This document shows, piece by piece, positions 50,125 to 59,492 of a stretch of 64,000 nucleotides of DNA. The translations under genes and the position numbers were made by a program. Source of the DNA: Mycobacterium conspicuum (GTDB taxonomy: Bacteria > Actinomycetota > Actinomycetes > Mycobacteriales > Mycobacteriaceae); the NCBI RefSeq assembly GCF_010730195.1, contig NZ_AP022613.1, positions 2,914,001 through 2,978,000 on the forward strand, given 5' to 3'. Every line of letters starts with the position of its first letter. Positions within the stretch are counted from its first letter, which is position 1. The notes under the pieces were generated by a model. It was not told the DNA's origin and made no database searches. It saw only the letters and a list, made by a program, of their open reading frames with translations.

Positions 50125-50874
50125 CCGGTGCCGCAGCGCGCGCACCGGCCTCCGGCGAGCCCGCGAGGCAAGGCACATCACCGGCCAGCCGTGCGCGGCG
50201 GCCGCGGCGGCCAGCCCGGATCGCGGGTTCACCGGTCGCGGACACCCGACCAGCGACATCGACGCGGCGTCCTCGTCACCGTCGGCGTAGAAGTAGCTGT
50301 GCTGCAACGCAATCCCGTTGTCGTTGCAGAACTGTTGGACCGCCGCGGCCTTGGTGGTGCCCCAGACAACCGGTCTGACGATCCCTCCGGTCAGCCGCCC
50401 GTGCTCGTCGAGCTCGAAATGGTTGCACTGCACGTTGGCGATACCGAGGAAGCGGGCGACCGGCAGCGCCTGGATGGACAGCGCCGACGAGCTCATCACC
50501 ACGGTGTGCCCACGTTCCTGATGCGCCCGAACGATGTGATGCATGTGTGAATAGAGCCGTGGTGCAACACGTTCCACGAAGAGCCGTTGACCCAACTCGT
50601 CGAGCTCGGCGAGCGCCTCACCACGCAGGTATCCGGCGGCCCGGACGATCATCCGCTCGAACTCGAGCCGGCCGAATTTGTAGCGGAGCGCGGCGTCGAA
50701 GACGCCCAGAAGCTCGCCGAAACCGGCCTGTCGGCGGCGGATTCGGTCCCCGACATGGACGGCGGCGGTGAATCCATCGACCAGCGTGCCGTCCAGGTCG
50801 AAGAACGCACCGACGCCCGGACCGGGTGGACTGGCGCCGATTTCGGCGAGGGCTTGCGCGGGCGAGAACTTCAT
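50083..50874 (-). CDS. HAD-IB (SerB-like) phosphatase
   Basis: 263 residues. HAD motif I FFDLDGTLVDG at 24-34, motif II SSSALSIQ, motif III Lys in GTTKAAAV, and motif IV YADGDEDAASM. HAD-IB enzymes act on phosphoserine or lysophosphatidate-type substrates; in mycobacteria some are fused to acyltransferases, but this one is single. The basic tail (RARRRPVRALRHRLGRQ) overlaps the ADH gene. Starts within the stop of the upstream methyltransferase (ATGA). Confidence 0.88.
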   Translation of the reverse strand: MKFSPAQALAEIGASPPGPGVGAFFDLDGTLVDGFTAAVHVGDRIRRRQAGFGELLGVFDAALRYKFGRLEFERMIVRAAGYLRGEALAELDELGQRLFVERVAPRLYSHMHHIVRAHQERGHTVVMSSSALSIQALPVARFLGIANVQCNHFELDEHGRLTGGIVRPVVWGTTKAAAVQQFCNDNGIALQHSYFYADGDEDAASMSLVGCPRPVNPRSGLAAAAAAHGWPVMCLASRARRRPVRALRHRLGRQKDLDAVAGA

Positions 50875-51797
50875 AACCTGACCGCCGTGATGTACTCCGA
50901 GTGCATGAAGCCGTCGATCTTGACATCCACCTCCGGCGGCGTCATGCCATAGCCCGACTGCAACTCCAAGGTGTTGCGGACCGGGTCGACGGCCCAGCCG
51001 TGTGCGGCCAGCCAGCCCGCGGTGTCGAACTTGGGCTCATACGTCAGCGCGGAGAAGTCCACGCTGCCCGACATGTTGACGCCGGGGTGTTCGGCTTCCA
51101 GCGCCGCAAGCCGGCCGTGGTCCAAGCGTGTTCCCAGCGCGCCCACCGCAACTCGGCTGCCGGATGCGCACAGCTCGCCGATCCGGGCAAACAGTGTCGT
51201 TTGTGCGTCGTCGGTCAGGTAGGGCAGGATCCCCTCCACCGACCAGGCGCTGGGTTCCCGCGGGTCGAATCCGGCCGCCTGCAGCGGTGTTGGCCAATCG
51301 GTGCGCAGATCGGCCGCCACCTCGCGGCGGCGGGCCTTGGGCGTGGCGCCATGCCCGTCGAGCACCCGCGCCTTGAATTCCAGGACTTTCGGTAGGTCAA
51401 TCTCGAAAACGGTTGTGTCGTCCGGCCATTCGAGCCGGTAGGCCCGAGAGTCCAACCCAGCGGCGACAATCACGGCCTGACGTAGGCCTGCCGCACTGGC
51501 GGCGTTGAAGAAATCGTCGAAGAATCGGGTCTGCACGCCATAGAGGCGGGGGAACGCGGTCTCGTCCACGGAGGTGCCCGGGTCGGCCAACACGCCGGCC
51601 AGATACGGGTCCTGGGAGGCTGTTATGAAAAGTTTCGCGTAGTCGTCACGGACCAGCGGTTGCGGGCTCACCGCGTGCACGGCGCGCCAACCCGCCACCA
51701 GCAGCGCGGTGTAGCCCACGCCGCTGACGATGTCCCAGTGGTCGTCGTCGGAACGAAGCGACCCAAATTCAGGTGATGCGGATGACGTGAACGCCAC
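50871..51797 (-). CDS. Class I SAM-dependent methyltransferase (Rv1896c orthologue)
   Basis: 308 residues, mycobacterial TIGR00027-type putative methyltransferase. SAM-binding motif VIVAAGLDSRAYRLEWPDDT near residue 109, VFEIDLPKVLEFK, and WSVEGILPYLTDDAQ. Substrate unknown. ATGA overlap with the HAD gene makes them one transcription unit. Confidence 0.92.
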   Translation of the reverse strand: MAFTSSASPEFGSLRSDDDHWDIVSGVGYTALLVAGWRAVHAVSPQPLVRDDYAKLFITASQDPYLAGVLADPGTSVDETAFPRLYGVQTRFFDDFFNAASAAGLRQAVIVAAGLDSRAYRLEWPDDTTVFEIDLPKVLEFKARVLDGHGATPKARRREVAADLRTDWPTPLQAAGFDPREPSAWSVEGILPYLTDDAQTTLFARIGELCASGSRVAVGALGTRLDHGRLAALEAEHPGVNMSGSVDFSALTYEPKFDTAGWLAAHGWAVDPVRNTLELQSGYGMTPPEVDVKIDGFMHSEYITAVRL

Positions 51798-51848
51798 TAG
51801 CCCTCCCGAAACGCAGCCGTGCGCACCAAAGTACCCGCGACTGCGCCC

Positions 51849-52280
51849 TCAGAGCTCCAAAATCACGGTTACTGGGCCGTCGTTTACCAATTCGACATCC
51901 ATGTGCGCCCCGAACACGCCGGTCTCCACCCGGGCACCCAATCCCCGCAGCGCCTCCACGAACGCGGCCACCAGCGGCTCGGCGACCGCGCCGGGAGCGG
52001 CCGCATTCCAGGACGGCCGACGACCTTTGGCGGTGTCGGCGTACAGCGTGAACTGACTGACGACCAGGATCGGCGCGCGGACGTCAGCCGCGGACTTTTC
52101 GTCGGCGAGAATACGTAGGTTCCAGAGCTTTTCAGCCAGGCGGCGCGCCTTATCGGGGTTATCGGTGTGTGTGACACCGACAAACGCCAGCAGTCCCTGG
52201 CGATCCGGCCGGATGGCACCGACCACCTGGCCGTCGACCGACACCGCTGCTGACGAGACCCGTTGCACCAGAACGCGCAT
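51849..52280 (-). CDS. dtd: D-aminoacyl-tRNA deacylase
   Basis: Removes D-amino acids (and glycine) mischarged on tRNA. 143 residues from ATG 52280, equal to Rv1897c. Family signature: MRVLVQRVSSAAVSVDGQVV start, LLVVSQFTLY-type SQFTLYADTAKGRRPSW, and C-terminal VNDGPVTVILEL with the G-cisP equivalent. In-frame extension upstream is antisense to the next gene. Confidence 0.97.
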   Translation of the reverse strand: MRVLVQRVSSAAVSVDGQVVGAIRPDRQGLLAFVGVTHTDNPDKARRLAEKLWNLRILADEKSAADVRAPILVVSQFTLYADTAKGRRPSWNAAAPGAVAEPLVAAFVEALRGLGARVETGVFGAHMDVELVNDGPVTVILEL

Positions 52281-52310
52281 GGGCTCGATGCTGCCAGGTA
52301 GGCTCGTCGA

Positions 52311-52616
52311 ATGTCTGTGCTGGTCGCGTTTTCGGTCACCCCGCTCGGCGTGGGCGAGGGTGTCGGCGAGATCGTCGCCGAAGCGGTTCGCGTGGTGCGC
52401 GATTCCGGGCTGCCCAACAAGACGGATTCGATGTTCACCGTGATCGAAGGCGATAGCTGGGAACAGGTGATGGCGGTGGTACAACGCGCGGTCGAGGCCG
52501 TGGCCGCTCGCGCGCCGCGGGTCAGCACGGTGATCAAGGTGGACTGGCGGGCCGGGGCGACCGACGCGATGACGCAGAAAGTCGCTTCCGTCGAACGGCA
52601 CCTAGCCCGGCACTAG
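52311..52616 (+). CDS. MTH1187/YkoF-type thiamine-binding domain protein (Rv1898 orthologue)
   Basis: 101 residues. Single-domain ferredoxin-like fold: MSVLVAFSVTPLGVGEGVGE, TVIEGDSWEQVMAVVQRAVE and STVIKVDWRAG. Relatives bind thiamine or its intermediates. Divergent from dtd and overlapping the macro-domain gene by 4 bp at the 3' end. Confidence 0.9.
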   Translation: MSVLVAFSVTPLGVGEGVGEIVAEAVRVVRDSGLPNKTDSMFTVIEGDSWEQVMAVVQRAVEAVAARAPRVSTVIKVDWRAGATDAMTQKVASVERHLARH

Positions 52617-53119
52617 GCCCCCACCGCGGCTCGAAAGGCCTGATCGGCCGCGTCGCCGTGGACCGCGAACACCACCCGCTCCAGCGAGCCCGGCCGGTGC
52701 CGGCGCACCGCGTCGACCATCAAACGTGCGGCCTCGTCGAGCGGGAAGCCGCCGACGCCGGTGCCGAATGCCACCAGCGCCAGCGAACGGCACCCCAGCT
52801 CATCGGCCTTGCGCAGGGTGGATTCGGTGGCTTGGGCGATGATTTCAGCTCCGCAAATTTTCAAGGTCGGGCCGCCCAGCTCCATCGTCGCGGCGTGAAT
52901 CACGTAGCGCGCCGGCATGTCGCCGGCCGTCGTCTCGACGGCTTCACCGAGCCCGATCGGCGCCTTGGCGGTGGATTCCCGCTGCACCGCGGGACCGCCG
53001 GCGCGGGCGATCGCCGCGGCGACGCCGCCGCCGTGCCGCAGTTGGGTGTTGGCCGCGTTAGCGATCGCGTCCAGCTCGAGCTTGGTCACGTCGGTTTGGG
53101 CTACCTCTAACTCGATCAT
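52613..53119 (-). CDS. Macro-domain (ADP-ribose-binding) protein
   Basis: 168 residues from ATG 53119. Macro domain: LDAIANAANTQLRHGGGVA (ribose-binding Asn and GGG loop), IARAGGP, ARYVIHAATME, and LVAFGTGVGGFPLDEAA. Could remove ADP-ribose or O-acetyl-ADP-ribose groups. It occupies the position of M. tuberculosis lppD (Rv1899c), also macro-domain, but lacks any signal or lipobox, so it should be cytoplasmic. Confidence 0.92.
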   Translation of the reverse strand: MIELEVAQTDVTKLELDAIANAANTQLRHGGGVAAAIARAGGPAVQRESTAKAPIGLGEAVETTAGDMPARYVIHAATMELGGPTLKICGAEIIAQATESTLRKADELGCRSLALVAFGTGVGGFPLDEAARLMVDAVRRHRPGSLERVVFAVHGDAADQAFRAAVGA

Positions 53120-53230
53120 CGGCCCAGTGTCCCTCGCCACTGGGGTAGCTTGGCGTGAGCCGAGGAAATTCGGCCGCTAAGGAGGCAGACTCATGGCTCG
53201 ATACGCAACTCCCGCATCGGTGGGAACCTC

Positions 53231-53557
53231 GTGACCGGCGAGGGTCAGCCCGGCCAGCCCGGTCAGCCAGGTCAGCCTGGGCAGCCAGGTCAGGGCGGCC
53301 GGGGCGGAGCCGGAGGAGCCGGCGGGGCCGGCGGCAGGGGAGGTGCCGGCGGCGCCGGAGGTAGAGGCGGCGACGGCGGTCGCGGCGGCGACGGGGGCAG
53401 GGGCGGCGACGGCGGTCGCGGCGGCGACGGCGGCGCGGGCGGTCAGCCCGGTGCCGGCGGTGAGGGCGGTGCCGGCGGGGCACCCGGACCCGGCGGTCAG
53501 CCCGGCCAACCGGGGCAGCCGGGCCAACCCGGCCAACCGGGCAGCCCCGGCGACTGA
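53231..53557 (+). CDS. Collagen-like Gly-X-Y repeat protein
   Basis: 108 residues from GTG 53231, weak ribosome site. From residue 5 nearly to the end it is an unbroken series of about 34 Gly-X-Y triplets: GQP blocks at both ends and GGR/GGA/GGD blocks in the middle, ending GSPGD. No signal peptide or PE domain. Low-complexity DNA keeps the opposite strand open too, so it may not be a gene; but triplet periodicity and position before cinA favour coding. lipJ occupies this region in M. tuberculosis. Confidence 0.55.
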   Translation: MTGEGQPGQPGQPGQPGQPGQGGRGGAGGAGGAGGRGGAGGAGGRGGDGGRGGDGGRGGDGGRGGDGGAGGQPGAGGEGGAGGAPGPGGQPGQPGQPGQPGQPGSPGD

Positions 53558-53592
53558 GGCTTACCGCTCGCGCAGCTTGCATGCGTAGGCTC

Positions 53593-54897
53593 ATGCCGGT
53601 GAGCGCACGCGCGGGCATCGTTGTCACCGGAACCGAAGTCCTCACCGGCCGCGTCCAGGACAAAAACGGCCCCTGGATCGCCGACCGGCTGCTGGAGCTC
53701 GGCGTCGAGCTGGCCCACATCACCATCTGCGGTGACCGCCCGGCCGACATCGAGGCGCAGCTGCGCTTCATGGCCGACCAGGGGGTGGACCTGATCGTCA
53801 CCAGCGGCGGCCTGGGGCCCACGGCCGACGACATGACCGTCGAGGTGGTGGCGCGTTTCACCGGCCGCGAGCTGGTGCTGGATGCCGAGGTCGAGAACAA
53901 GATCGCCAACATCCTCAAACGCCTGATGGGGGCGCGCAACGCCGCCCTGCAGCCGGGCAGCTTCGACTCGATCAGGGCGGCCAACCGCAAGCAAGCCATG
54001 GTTCCCGCCGGCGCCGAGGTGCTCGATCCGGTGGGCACCGCGCCGGGCGTCGTCGTCCCCGGCAGGCCGGCGGTGATCGTGCTCCCGGGTCCGCCGCGCG
54101 AGCTACAGCCCATGTGGCACAACGCAATTCAGACCGCTGCGGCACAGCAGGCGATCGCCGGCCGGACGGTGTACCGGCAAGAGACCATCCGGATGTTCGG
54201 GCTGCCCGAATCGGGGCTGGCCGAAACCCTGCGTGACGCCGAAAAATCGGTATCCGACTTCGGCAAGTTGGAGATCACCACCTGCCTGCGGCGCGGAGAG
54301 ATCGAGATGGTCACCCGCTACGAGCCGGACGCCGCCGATAGCTACGCCCGCCTCACCGAGCTGCTGCGCGAAAAGCACGGACACCAGCTGTATTCCGAGG
54401 ACGGCTCGCATGTCGACGACCTGGTCGCGCGGCTGCTCGCCGGCCGCCGCATCGCGACCGCGGAATCGTGTACCGCGGGGCTGCTGGCGGCCCGGCTCAC
54501 CGACCGGCCCGGATCGTCGGAGTACGTGATGGGCGGCGTGGTGAGCTACTCCAACGACGCGAAGGTCGAGCTGCTCGGCGTCGACCCCGCGTTGATCGAA
54601 ACCCACGGCGCGGTGTCCGAGCCGGTGGCCGAGGCGATGGCATCGGGCGCCCTCAAGCAGTTCGGCGCCGACACCGCCGTCGCGATCACCGGAATCGCCG
54701 GACCGAGCGGGGGGACGCCCGAAAAGCCAGTCGGCACAGTCTGTTTCACGGTCAGGCTCACCGACGGCGCCACGACGACGAGGACACTGCAGCTCCCGGG
54801 AAACCGGTCCGACATCCGCGAGCGTTCCACGACGGTGGCGATGCACCTGCTGCTGCGCGCGCTCAGCGACGTCGAATCGGGCTCGAAGACAGGCTAG
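53593..54897 (+). CDS. cinA: CinA family protein (nicotinamide-nucleotide amidase/ADP-ribose pyrophosphatase)
   Basis: 434 residues from ATG 53593 (430 in Rv1901). Residues 1-170 are a MoaB/MogA-like COG1058 domain (TGTEVLTGRVQDKNGPW, SGGLGPTADDMT), residues 270-434 the CinA amidase domain (ATAESCTAGLLAARLTD, AITGIAGPSGGTPEKPVGTV). Role in NMN recycling is known for the family, and drug tolerance is reported in M. tuberculosis. Complete. Confidence 0.96.
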   Translation: MPVSARAGIVVTGTEVLTGRVQDKNGPWIADRLLELGVELAHITICGDRPADIEAQLRFMADQGVDLIVTSGGLGPTADDMTVEVVARFTGRELVLDAEVENKIANILKRLMGARNAALQPGSFDSIRAANRKQAMVPAGAEVLDPVGTAPGVVVPGRPAVIVLPGPPRELQPMWHNAIQTAAAQQAIAGRTVYRQETIRMFGLPESGLAETLRDAEKSVSDFGKLEITTCLRRGEIEMVTRYEPDAADSYARLTELLREKHGHQLYSEDGSHVDDLVARLLAGRRIATAESCTAGLLAARLTDRPGSSEYVMGGVVSYSNDAKVELLGVDPALIETHGAVSEPVAEAMASGALKQFGADTAVAITGIAGPSGGTPEKPVGTVCFTVRLTDGATTTRTLQLPGNRSDIRERSTTVAMHLLLRALSDVESGSKTG

Positions 54898-54901
54898 GTC
54901 C

Positions 54902-55711
54902 TCACACGACTTGCAAGCCGGCCGGAACCCGCTGCGGATCGCGCCAAAAGGCGTCGTTGCGGAAGCGTTTGAACAGATCCGGCGGGAGCAGGGTGTCGCG
55001 CTGCTCGGCACTGACCTTGGGCCGCACGGCGTGCAGCCCCGGAGTGCCGGCACGCTCGTCGAATTCGGTGACGTCGTAGTCGACGTGGTCGAAATCGTGC
55101 TCGAAGGGCGGCTCGCCGAGGAAGGCGTAGATCGCGTCCATCGTCTTGGCCGGGTCGCTGCTGAGCGTTTCGTACTGCACCAACAAAAGACGGCTTCGTT
55201 GCGCGCCGTAGCACGCCTGCTTGAGCGCGTCGTAGGGGCCACCGACGATGCCGTCGGGGGCTACCACCGCGTTGGCGCGGGTGTACACCGTGCCGCCGGC
55301 GCTGTAGTTGAACATCGACGACGGGCTGAACACATTGCGTTGCACCAGCCGCTCGATGCTGTCGATCACCCACGGCAATTCCCTCACGCACGCAATAACT
55401 TTCGCGTCGGGGAACAGCCGCGCGATCGCCGGCATCCACCCGCACCAGCCGCGGTTAGTGTCGAAAATTATGTCGGCGGGAGAGCCGGCATAGAAGCTAT
55501 CGAACAGCCCGCGCAGAATGCGCTCGCGCTTGGCGTCGTCGATGAACACCGAGAACTGGTTGCGCGCGCTCATCTCACCCAGTAATGCGCCGAACAGACC
55601 GGCCAGCGGGCCCGACATCCCCGCCTCAAACCGCGGGTTCTGCCGCAGCAACGCCGCCAGCAGAGTCGAACCGGAGCGCGGCAGGCCCGAGATGAAGTGA
55701 ATGGCAGCCAT
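54902..55711 (-). CDS. Sulfotransferase family protein
   Basis: 269 residues. PAPS 5'-phosphosulfate loop SGLPRSGSTLLAALL at 8-22 and 3'-phosphate region DAKVIACVRELPWVIDSIERL near 102-122. Predicted to sulfate a lipid, sugar or protein; substrate unknown. Convergent with cinA, 4 bp apart. Confidence 0.9.
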   Translation of the reverse strand: MAAIHFISGLPRSGSTLLAALLRQNPRFEAGMSGPLAGLFGALLGEMSARNQFSVFIDDAKRERILRGLFDSFYAGSPADIIFDTNRGWCGWMPAIARLFPDAKVIACVRELPWVIDSIERLVQRNVFSPSSMFNYSAGGTVYTRANAVVAPDGIVGGPYDALKQACYGAQRSRLLLVQYETLSSDPAKTMDAIYAFLGEPPFEHDFDHVDYDVTEFDERAGTPGLHAVRPKVSAEQRDTLLPPDLFKRFRNDAFWRDPQRVPAGLQVV

Positions 55712-55885
55712 GCCGCGCCTCCTTCAAACAAGTGTCGGGCCGGCGGCGTCGCCTTCCGGACATCGAGTCCCCCCGCGATCGGGGCCATCGTAACTGGATC
55801 GCACCCGCGACGGGCCGGCTTTGGGTGAGGCGACCATTACCCCGCTGCGCGATGCTCTCGGCGCCCCGCCGCCATCGCGATTAGC

Positions 55886-57157
55886 TCACGTCGCTTCCGT
55901 TGGCACGAAAGCGGTTTCGTCGGTGCCGAAACGAATTCCGGTCGCGTCCTTACCGATGAATGTCAGCGTGGCCACGGCGAGCAGTACCGGCACGATCGTG
56001 GCGGCCAAGGCGAACGGGTAGCCGTGCGACTCGGCCAGGCGCTCCTGAATCGGCAGATTGAACGCGGCAAGCAGGTTGCCAAGCTGGTAGGTCACACCGG
56101 GGTAGAGGCCACGAATGGCGTCCGGCGACATTTCGGTCAGGTGCGCCGGAATCACACCCCAGGCCCCCTGGACGCAGAGCTGCATTAGAAACGAGCCGAG
56201 GCACAACATCGCCGCGGTGCGCGAGTAGGCGAACAGCGGCACGATCGGCAGCCCCAGTAGCGCGCAGAAGATCACGGTGTAGCGCCGGCTGAACCGCTGC
56301 GACAGCGTGCCGAACACCAACCCGCCGACGATGGCGCCCAGGTTGTACACCACCGCGATCCATTTGACGGTGACGCTGGACAGCCCGGCGCCGTGGTTGG
56401 CGGTCGCGCCGAGGAACGTCGGGTAGACGTCCTGGGTGCCGTGACTCATCCAGTTGAAGGCGGTCATCAGCAGCACCAGGTAGAAGAACCGGCGGATGAT
56501 CGCGCCGTCGCGCAGCACGTCCCGGATTCGGGTGTTGGTCAGCTTCATCCGGTCCTGGGCGGCTTCCCATACCTCGGATTCCTGCACGCGGTAGCGAATG
56601 ATCAGGCTGATCAAGGCCGGGATGATGGACAGACCGAACAACCAACGCCACGACAATCCCAGCCAGTTCATCACCACCAGCGATCCCAGGCTGGCCAGCA
56701 GGTAACCCAGCGCGTAGCCCTCCTGCAGCAGCCCGGAGAAGAAGCCGCGCCGCTCGCCGGGCACCTTCTCCATGGCCAGCGCGGCGCCCAACCCCCATTC
56801 GCCGCCCATGCCGATGCCGTACAACACGCGCAGGATCACCAAGATGGTGAAGTTCGGCGCGAACGCGCACAAGAATCCGACGACGGAGTAGAACATCACG
56901 TCGACCATCAGCGGGAGTCGACGGCCGACCCGGTCGGCCCACAGGCCGAACAACAGCGCCCCCACCGGGCGCATGACCAGGGTGGCCGTGGTGATGAACG
57001 CGACCTCGGCCTTGCTGTGGTGAAACGTCTTTGCGATATCGGCGTAGACGAACACCACGATGAAGTAGTCGAAGGCGTCCATGGTCCAGCCCAACATCGC
57101 CGCGATGAACGAGTTTCGCTGGTCGCCGGTGAGCTTGCCGGCCTGGGGAGTTGTCAC
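55886..57157 (-). CDS. nanT: MFS transporter of the NanT/sugar-acid type (Rv1902c orthologue)
   Basis: 423 residues from GTG 57157 (422 in Rv1902c). Twelve membrane helices. Motif A in GLWADRVGRRLPL, with GTLSQRFSRRYTV as its second-half copy, plus DAFDYFIVVFVYADIAKTF and GMGGEWGLGAALAMEKVP. The sialic-acid name is historic; the likely substrate class is organic or sugar acids. The gap upstream to 57222 is short and the GTG has no clear ribosome site, so an upstream TTG (57181) remains possible. Confidence 0.87.
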   Translation of the reverse strand: MTTPQAGKLTGDQRNSFIAAMLGWTMDAFDYFIVVFVYADIAKTFHHSKAEVAFITTATLVMRPVGALLFGLWADRVGRRLPLMVDVMFYSVVGFLCAFAPNFTILVILRVLYGIGMGGEWGLGAALAMEKVPGERRGFFSGLLQEGYALGYLLASLGSLVVMNWLGLSWRWLFGLSIIPALISLIIRYRVQESEVWEAAQDRMKLTNTRIRDVLRDGAIIRRFFYLVLLMTAFNWMSHGTQDVYPTFLGATANHGAGLSSVTVKWIAVVYNLGAIVGGLVFGTLSQRFSRRYTVIFCALLGLPIVPLFAYSRTAAMLCLGSFLMQLCVQGAWGVIPAHLTEMSPDAIRGLYPGVTYQLGNLLAAFNLPIQERLAESHGYPFALAATIVPVLLAVATLTFIGKDATGIRFGTDETAFVPTEAT

Positions 57158-57222
57158 GCCAGCATCGTGTCGTACTTGCAAGCCGTTTGACCAGACAACC
57201 CGCGAGAGTAAGTTGCCGAATT

Positions 57223-58290
57223 ATGCAAATCATCGATGCCGATGGGCACGTCGCCGAAAACTCATCGCTGGCCGTCGAGGCGATCAAGCGCTGGCCGGAC
57301 TACGTCAAACCCAGCACCGACAAGCGGTTGCGGTTGATGTTCGAGGGCCGCAACTATCCGGAGGACGAGGGCCCCGGCGCCGGTTGCCCACCCGAGCATG
57401 GCATCACCAAGGCGCCCGACGTCAACTGCCGGACGGCCGAGGGTGTGGTGGGGGACGCCGACCGCGACCACATCGACACGATGGTGCTCTATCCCAGCCT
57501 CGGGCTGTGCGTGCCCAGCCTCGAAGACCCTGAATTCGCTGCGGGATTCGCCCGGCTCTACAACCAGTGGATCGCGGATTACTGCGCACCGACGAACGGC
57601 CGGTTGCGCGGCGTCGCTGTCACCCCGATCGAGCACGGGCAGGTGGCCATCGACATCATGCGCGAGGCCAAGGAGCTCGGGCTGGTGTCGACCCTGGTCC
57701 CGCCGGCGCTTAAGACCCGCAACCTTGACCACCCCGATCTTGACCCGTTCTACGCCGCCGCCGTCGAGCTCGAAATGCCGCTGGGCGTGCACGGCGCGCC
57801 CGGCATTCACCTGCCGAAGATCGGCGTGGACCGCTTCACGAATTACATTCAGGTGCACTGCATCAGCTTTCCGTTCGACCAGATGACGGCGATGACGGCG
57901 CTCGTCTCGGGCGGCGTCTTCGAGCGGCATCCGCGACTGCGGGTCGCGTTCCTCGAGGCGGGCGCGGGCTGGGTCCCGTTCTTCATGGACCGCCTGCACG
58001 AGCATTACGAGAAGCGCGGCGACTGGATCGAGCGCGGCTGGCGCCGCGACCCGCACGACTACCTGGCCGCCGGAAACATCTGGGTGACATGCGAACCCGA
58101 GGAGCCGATCCTGCCGGGCGTGATCGATGTGCTCGGCGCCGACTTCATCATGTTCGCCAGCGACTACCCGCACTGGGACGGCGAGTGGCCGGAAAGCACC
58201 AAGCATCTGCGCACCCGAACCGACATCAGTGAAGAAGCACGCGAAAAGATCGGCGGCTTGAACGCACAGCGCTTCTACAGCCTGAATTAA
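57223..58290 (+). CDS. Amidohydrolase-2 family metal-dependent hydrolase
   Basis: 355 residues from ATG 57223. PF04909-type barrel: IIDADGHVAE with the HxE variant of the first metal site, PLGVHGAPGIHL (metal His), and ASDYPHWDGEW with the last Asp. Members include ring-fission decarboxylases of aromatic acids. Divergent from nanT. An in-frame upstream extension overlaps nanT and is rejected. Confidence 0.9.
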   Translation: MQIIDADGHVAENSSLAVEAIKRWPDYVKPSTDKRLRLMFEGRNYPEDEGPGAGCPPEHGITKAPDVNCRTAEGVVGDADRDHIDTMVLYPSLGLCVPSLEDPEFAAGFARLYNQWIADYCAPTNGRLRGVAVTPIEHGQVAIDIMREAKELGLVSTLVPPALKTRNLDHPDLDPFYAAAVELEMPLGVHGAPGIHLPKIGVDRFTNYIQVHCISFPFDQMTAMTALVSGGVFERHPRLRVAFLEAGAGWVPFFMDRLHEHYEKRGDWIERGWRRDPHDYLAAGNIWVTCEPEEPILPGVIDVLGADFIMFASDYPHWDGEWPESTKHLRTRTDISEEAREKIGGLNAQRFYSLN

Positions 58291-58307
58291 CTGGCAAGAT
58301 CACCGAC

Positions 58308-58709
58308 ATGGGCCCTTTTCTGTGGCGCGCCGCATTAACCGGTGTCGCGTTGTGGGTTGTCACGCTGTTATTTCACGGATTGCGGTTCGTCGGCGGTTAC
58401 ACCACGCCGCAGAGGATCGGCATCATCTTCCTCGTCGCGGTGCTGTTCGGTGTGGTCAACGCGTTCATCAAGCCGATCGTGCAATTCTTCTCGATCCCGT
58501 TGTACATCCTGACCCTTGGCGTGTTTCACATCGTCGTCAACGCGTTGATGCTCTGGATCACCGCTTCGATCACCACACACACCATTCACTGGGGTTTGGT
58601 GATCGACCATTTCTGGTGGGACGCGATCTGGGCCGCCATCCTGTTGTCGATCGTCAGCTGGACTCTGTCGCTGGTGGTTCGCGACGTCGGTCGCGCCGCC
58701 AAGAGGTAG
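58308..58709 (+). CDS. Phage-holin-type four-helix membrane protein (Rv1903 orthologue)
   Basis: 133 residues with four membrane helices: AALTGVALWVVTLLFHGL, IGIIFLVAVLFGVVNAF, IPLYILTLGVFHIVVNAL and IWAAILLSIVSWTLSLVV. YvlD/DUF-type mycobacterial phage-holin family annotation. Function unknown. 17 bp after the amidohydrolase; its stop is immediately adjacent to the opposite gene's. Confidence 0.88.
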   Translation: MGPFLWRAALTGVALWVVTLLFHGLRFVGGYTTPQRIGIIFLVAVLFGVVNAFIKPIVQFFSIPLYILTLGVFHIVVNALMLWITASITTHTIHWGLVIDHFWWDAIWAAILLSIVSWTLSLVVRDVGRAAKR

Positions 58710-59492
58710 TCAGCGGCCCTGCCATCGCGGCGCTCGCTTCTCGGCGAAGGCGCGCGGTCCCTCCTTGGCGTCCTGGGTCTCGAAAACCCGGTCGCTGTGC
58801 CGGGTTTCGTTGTCGTAGGCCGCATCCAGGTCAAGCGCCAGCCCCTCGACGGCAGACTGCTTGGTCGCGAACACCGCCAGCGGCGCGTTGGCGGCGATGC
58901 GCTCGGCGTAGTCGTAGGCGGCCTCCATCAACCGGTCGGCCGCGACCACCCGGTTGATCAATCCCATTTCCAGGGCGCGCTGCGCGTCCACCATGTCGGC
59001 GGTCAGCAACAGCTCCATCGCCAGCGCGTAAGGCAGTTGGCGGGGCAGCCGCACCGTGCTGCCACCGCCGGCGAATAAGCCGCGTTTGGGCTCCATGATC
59101 GCGAACCGCGCCTCGGGCACGGCGACTCGAATGTCGGTGCAGCCCAACATCTCACACCCGCCGGCGACGCAGGTGCCGTTGACGGCGGCGATGATCGGCT
59201 TGTACAGCGGGAATCGATGCAAGACGGCGTGGATGGCGTCGTCTTTGTTCCACCCGTCGGGCTGGGGTAGGTCACCGGTCAGCTCGGGGATGAATTTCTT
59301 CAAATCGGCTCCGGTGCAAAAGTCCCGACCGACGCCGGTGATCACCGCGACCCACGCGCCGGGATCGTCGCGAAAGGCGATCCACGCCCGTTTCAGATCG
59401 CGGAAATGCTCCATGTCGAGCGAATTGCGCGCCTCGGGGCGATTGATCGTGATGGTGGCAATGCGGCCGTCCAGCGCGTAGTCGATGCTCAT
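58710..59492 (-). CDS. Enoyl-CoA hydratase/isomerase family protein
   Basis: 260 residues. Crotonase motifs: INRPEARNSLDMEHF, GVGRDFCTGADLKKF (oxyanion), AVNGTCVAGGCEMLGCTDIRV, and EPKRGLFAGGGSTVRLPRQL, where the catalytic Glu position of hydratases reads Gly-Gly-Gly. That favours an isomerase, or a divergent activity, over a hydratase. Convergent with the holin-like gene without spacing. Confidence 0.88.
   Translation of the reverse strand: MSIDYALDGRIATITINRPEARNSLDMEHFRDLKRAWIAFRDDPGAWVAVITGVGRDFCTGADLKKFIPELTGDLPQPDGWNKDDAIHAVLHRFPLYKPIIAAVNGTCVAGGCEMLGCTDIRVAVPEARFAIMEPKRGLFAGGGSTVRLPRQLPYALAMELLLTADMVDAQRALEMGLINRVVAADRLMEAAYDYAERIAANAPLAVFATKQSAVEGLALDLDAAYDNETRHSDRVFETQDAKEGPRAFAEKRAPRWQGR

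Noticed and set aside
51798..51848. Functional RNA between the methyltransferase and dtd genes
   Set aside because: No stable fold or conserved element visible in 51 bp.
53177..53536. Minus-strand frame opposite the collagen-like gene
   Set aside because: Leu/Ala/Gly-rich with no motif; the plus strand has perfect Gly-X-Y periodicity.
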